This document shows positions 5,753 to 8,069 of a stretch of 8,069 nucleotides of DNA, in pieces. The translations under genes were made by a program, and so were the position numbers. Numbering within the stretch: the first letter of the stretch is position 1; every line of letters begins with the position of its first letter. The notes beneath the pieces were generated by a model that did not search any database, was not told where the DNA came from, and worked only from the letters and a program-made list of their open reading frames with translations. Origin of the DNA: Clostridia bacterium (lineage in GTDB: Bacteria > Bacillota_A > Clostridia > Christensenellales > UBA1750); assembly GCA_017413675.1 (NCBI GenBank), contig JAFPSR010000017.1:1-8069 (forward strand), in the 5' to 3' direction.

Positions 5753-7648
5753 TTACACGGAGAGATCCCGGATTTGATTCAGGATCTCCAGACCGTAGAT
5801 ATCCCGGGTTTCCTTTTTGAGCAGGGAAATATATTTTTCCCTGGTTTCCATCTCAACGAGAATGGCAACATCCCAGAGCACATCGCTGTGTACATAATAC
5901 ATCTCGGCATCGGGATCAAGGGCATGACTGTAGAACTGGTCCATAAAGTCCAGCCTGGGGAAAAACCTGGTGACGATATATTTCCCGTTCGGGGAGATTC
6001 TGCCCAGATGGGCAAGTCCCAGAATTGTATTGTCCTTGCCGAGGATGGGAGCGGCATATTCCTCCTGGAAGAGCAGGCCTTCCTTCAGGCTGAAATCAGA
6101 CGGGCCGTATTTGCCCAGTTCATAGACACGCAGGAGATGGGCAAAATCCACACGTCCGTATAGTTTTTCGACATTCTCCGTATCGGTATCCCTTTCCACA
6201 GCAGATTTTTCTTCATCGGATGCGAAAAGGGGGCTGGTTTGATCCGGTTCCAACCCCAGTGCCGAATATACCTGCTGGGATTTGGCTGGATCTGACACGG
6301 GGATCACGGCGTTTTCCTTTGCGTTGATTTGATACCGGTATTCCCCTTCGACCTGCCACATGTCTTTATCCAGACAGACCAGGTATTCCTCTCCGGCCGT
6401 TACGGTATCTTGGCGGAAACGGATCTTTATCAGTGTGTCCGAATCCACAGGGAGGGTTCCTTTATATACGTTGCAAACCCGGCAGAAAAAGGTTTCGGAA
6501 TAGTAGTCATGGGAAACAACTCCGGCATTGTCGGGATCCGTCAGGATCCGGGCGACAATGGGAGATCCCCGAACGATGTCCCCGATATTATCGCTGTGGA
6601 CATAGCGCTCGTATTCCTGGAAGTAGGATGGCTGTATCCCCATTTTTTCCCGAATGAAATCGATCAGTTCTCCCCGGGTTCCCATCATGGATTCCATGGG
6701 GAAGCCCTGTAAGTTGAGCTCTTCGATCTTTTCCGGATCTTTCTTCTGTACCCTGCATACAAACCCCGGATTGTAGAGCTCAACGGTCTCTTCCGGCCGG
6801 AATACGCTATCTATTTTGCGAATCGGAATGATGTATCGGCATCCGAGGTCATAGTCATTCCACTTATGTTCGATCAGTCCCCGGAAGACACGGAGAGTCA
6901 GGCTGCTCTTTTCATAGACTCCCGTGATGACGTTCAGATCCTCGAAAGTATAAACGTCATAGTATCCGGGTTCCATATCGGGATCCCGGGGCTGTTCCTC
7001 ATGGGAAACAAGAGTCCCCTCAATGACCAGGGAGGATTCGGAAAGGGATTTGGCGAGAATTTTCTGCGCTTCTTCCTTGGTGTACGGGATATTCTGGCAG
7101 CTCGGAGGGGCATCCGCACTGGGGACGAAGGTTAGGGTATCCAGCATTTCCAGTGCCTGATTGGAGGTTTCCCTGGACCAGAAGGGCAATGTGCGTGAAG
7201 TGGGCACATATTCGGCTTTCATGAAGTTTCCGATCCCGATCGACAGATATCTCCATCCTTTTCCCTTCTCGTATTCGTGGCTGCTGATGATATTTGCCGG
7301 TACACCGGCTACGGTCAGGTTGTCTTCTTTCAGCCCGTTCCCGCAGAAATACATGGATCCGATTCCGACAGCCAGAAATCCGCCTTCTTCCTCGGGGGGA
7401 ACGAGGGTAAAACCGAAAACAATCTGGCTTCCCTCCGTTCCGGAAGGACAGAGCGTGGTTTTCCAGCTCCTGGGCGGGACAAGGGAAATGGTCCCGTACA
7501 GCCCGGTAACGGTATAACGGGTATTTCCGTCCGGCATTACCTCGACGGGGCTGGTGGCATCCGGATTCAAATCGTACCGGTTCTCTCCGCAGCTGATCAG
7601 ACATAGGCAAAGAGCGAGCAGGATGAGGAGGACTGTTTTTTTCTTCAT
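5753..7648 (-). CDS. Large predicted lipoprotein with duplicated beta-rich module, function unknown
   Basis: This 631-residue protein begins MKKKTVLLILLALCLCLISC: a lysine-rich n-region, hydrophobic core and an LISC lipobox with Cys20 as the predicted lipidated residue, so it should be anchored outside the cell membrane. Residues about 45-175 form a beta-rich domain (YGTISLVPPRSWKTT to FWSRETSNQALEMLDTLTF) with a PsbP/MOG1-like pattern. Two related modules follow at about 205-277 and 361-428; each runs from a (V/I)xxGTLVS-like strand through a VYKG-type hairpin to a GxxYLVxL-type strand, an arrangement common in extracellular OB-like modules. The C-terminal region (about 495-631) is helical and unassigned. 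The ATG at 7648 is chosen because AAGGAG lies 8 nt upstream and a clean signal peptide begins there; the frame is open to 7837 without such support. It has its own promoter and no partner gene. I do not recognise the family. Confidence 0.8.
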   Translation of the reverse strand: MKKKTVLLILLALCLCLISCGENRYDLNPDATSPVEVMPDGNTRYTVTGLYGTISLVPPRSWKTTLCPSGTEGSQIVFGFTLVPPEEEGGFLAVGIGSMYFCGNGLKEDNLTVAGVPANIISSHEYEKGKGWRYLSIGIGNFMKAEYVPTSRTLPFWSRETSNQALEMLDTLTFVPSADAPPSCQNIPYTKEEAQKILAKSLSESSLVIEGTLVSHEEQPRDPDMEPGYYDVYTFEDLNVITGVYEKSSLTLRVFRGLIEHKWNDYDLGCRYIIPIRKIDSVFRPEETVELYNPGFVCRVQKKDPEKIEELNLQGFPMESMMGTRGELIDFIREKMGIQPSYFQEYERYVHSDNIGDIVRGSPIVARILTDPDNAGVVSHDYYSETFFCRVCNVYKGTLPVDSDTLIKIRFRQDTVTAGEEYLVCLDKDMWQVEGEYRYQINAKENAVIPVSDPAKSQQVYSALGLEPDQTSPLFASDEEKSAVERDTDTENVEKLYGRVDFAHLLRVYELGKYGPSDFSLKEGLLFQEEYAAPILGKDNTILGLAHLGRISPNGKYIVTRFFPRLDFMDQFYSHALDPDAEMYYVHSDVLWDVAILVEMETREKYISLLKKETRDIYGLEILNQIRDLSV

Positions 7649-7732
7649 GTGAATTTCTCCTTCCGGATTCAGCGGCTGTAAGGGGAAAACAGTGATGATC
7701 GGTTCTTGATTTTTTTGCATCTCTATATACAT

Positions 7733-7761
7733 AGAATATTCCCGTACGAAAAAAATGACAA
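7733..7761 (-). promoter_or_regulatory. Probable promoter of the lipoprotein gene
   Basis: On the - strand TTGTCA (7756-7761) and TATTCT (7733-7738) are 17 nt apart. The -35 differs from consensus at one base, the -10 at two. A leader of about 75-80 nt would precede the ATG. Confidence 0.5.
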
Positions 7762-7767
7762 GCGGAA

Positions 7768-7801
7768 TCCGGTTTTTTCCGGGATACAGATGAAAACCGG
7801 A
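7768..7801. repeat. 9-bp inverted repeat just upstream of the lipoprotein promoter
   Basis: TCCGGTTTT (7768-7776) is matched by AAAACCGGA (7793-7801) with 16 nt between. It begins 7 bp upstream of the predicted -35 box. It has no T-run suited to a terminator and may be an operator. Confidence 0.4.
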
Positions 7802-7950
7802 AGGAAAAGACGGAGATGACATTTTTTCCAGGTACATGAAATTATTTCGGGAAACCCGGGAAGGAAGCCTGGAATGCGGAGAAAACAGGAGATGCGCTTT
7901 CCGATGTTCCCGAAAGGCATATGGATATTCACATCATCCAACTTATCATC

Positions 7951-7979
7951 TTGACAGAAAATGGGAAGAAATATATACT
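7951..7979 (+). promoter_or_regulatory. Sigma-A promoter of the right-edge gene
   Basis: A perfect TTGACA (7951-7956) and TATACT (7974-7979) are separated by 17 nt. Transcription should begin near 7986, about 42 nt before the ATG at 8028. Confidence 0.85.
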
Positions 7980-8027
7980 ATAACTAGATGAACTAATATG
8001 CAAGATTAGATAAAGGGAGGAGATTCC

Positions 8028-8069
8028 ATGAGAAACTGGTTAGACCGGATAGCCCTTTGGATTCGGATC
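8028..8069 (+). CDS. Start of an unidentified gene, cut by the window edge
   Basis: An ATG at 8028 follows a strong ribosome binding site (AGGGAGGAG, 8014-8022) and a near-consensus promoter at 7951-7979. The 14 visible codons read MRNWLDRIALWIRI. These few residues are amphipathic and rich in Trp, Arg and Ile, which could be the cytoplasmic lead-in to a membrane protein, but no family can be named. The gene is transcribed divergently from the lipoprotein gene. Confidence applies to there being a gene, not to its function. Confidence 0.75.
   Translation, partial: MRNWLDRIALWIRI

Larger units (their letters stand above)
7649..8027. other. Divergent intergenic region, about 380 bp
   Basis: This region separates the lipoprotein gene (- strand) from the next gene (+ strand). 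It holds the promoter of each, a 9-bp dyad at 7768-7801 and their leaders. An open - strand frame of 72 codons (7723-7941) has no ribosome binding site and overlaps the lipoprotein promoter. Nothing further is seen in 7802-7950. Confidence 0.6.

Noticed and set aside
5723..6163. + strand frame of 146 codons preceded by GGAGGAG
   Set aside because: The purine run lies about one base from the ATG, too close to act as a ribosome binding site, and the frame is antisense to the lipoprotein gene.
7723..7941. - strand frame of 72 codons in the divergent intergenic region
   Set aside because: It lacks a ribosome binding site and covers the lipoprotein promoter and dyad.
7875..7955. Possible + strand 26-codon frame starting MRRKQEMRF
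   Set aside because: A GGAAGGA-like run lies upstream, but there is no promoter ahead of it and its end overlaps the -35 box of the right-edge gene; too weak to call.

Overview
The window looks like chromosomal DNA from a Gram-positive anaerobe of the Bacillota, most likely class Clostridia. The protein styles (MetY, ArgG, ArgH, a CX2CX2CX5C flavoprotein, a low-complexity-free lipoprotein), purine-rich Shine-Dalgarno sites, sigma-A type promoters and TndX-like recombinase debris all fit. The genus cannot be fixed by reading alone.

Layout from left to right. (1) At 1-325 on the + strand lies the broken 3' end of a large serine recombinase, frameshifted near its C-terminus, with a perfect hairpin over its stop codon. 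(2) At 491-2073 on the - strand is a self-contained metY unit (O-acetylhomoserine sulfhydrylase). It has a near-consensus promoter, a leader of about 150 nt holding a possible 26-codon leader peptide, and a strong terminator. (3) At 2111-5711 on the - strand is an arginine/flavoprotein block. argG has a strong promoter with ArgR-like palindromes upstream, then a hairpin terminator, then argH with its own extended -10 promoter, then a flavodoxin-fold protein with an iron-sulfur-type cysteine cluster and a second strong terminator. (4) At 5753-7761 on the - strand is a 631-residue predicted lipoprotein of unknown function with two related beta-rich modules. (5) From 7951 on the + strand a clear promoter and ribosome binding site drive a gene of which only the first 14 codons are in the window.

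How the genes fit together: argG and argH catalyse the last two steps of arginine synthesis (citrulline to argininosuccinate to arginine), and metY makes homocysteine or cysteine from O-acetylhomoserine or O-acetylserine and sulfide. The small flavoprotein probably handles electrons for an unknown partner. No CRISPR array, tRNA, rRNA or intact mobile element is visible. The coding content is mostly ordinary housekeeping metabolism. The parts most worth a second look are regulatory: the metY leader, the upstream ArgR-like sites, and a perfect inverted repeat linking the argG terminator to the argH leader. No new multi-gene system is evident.
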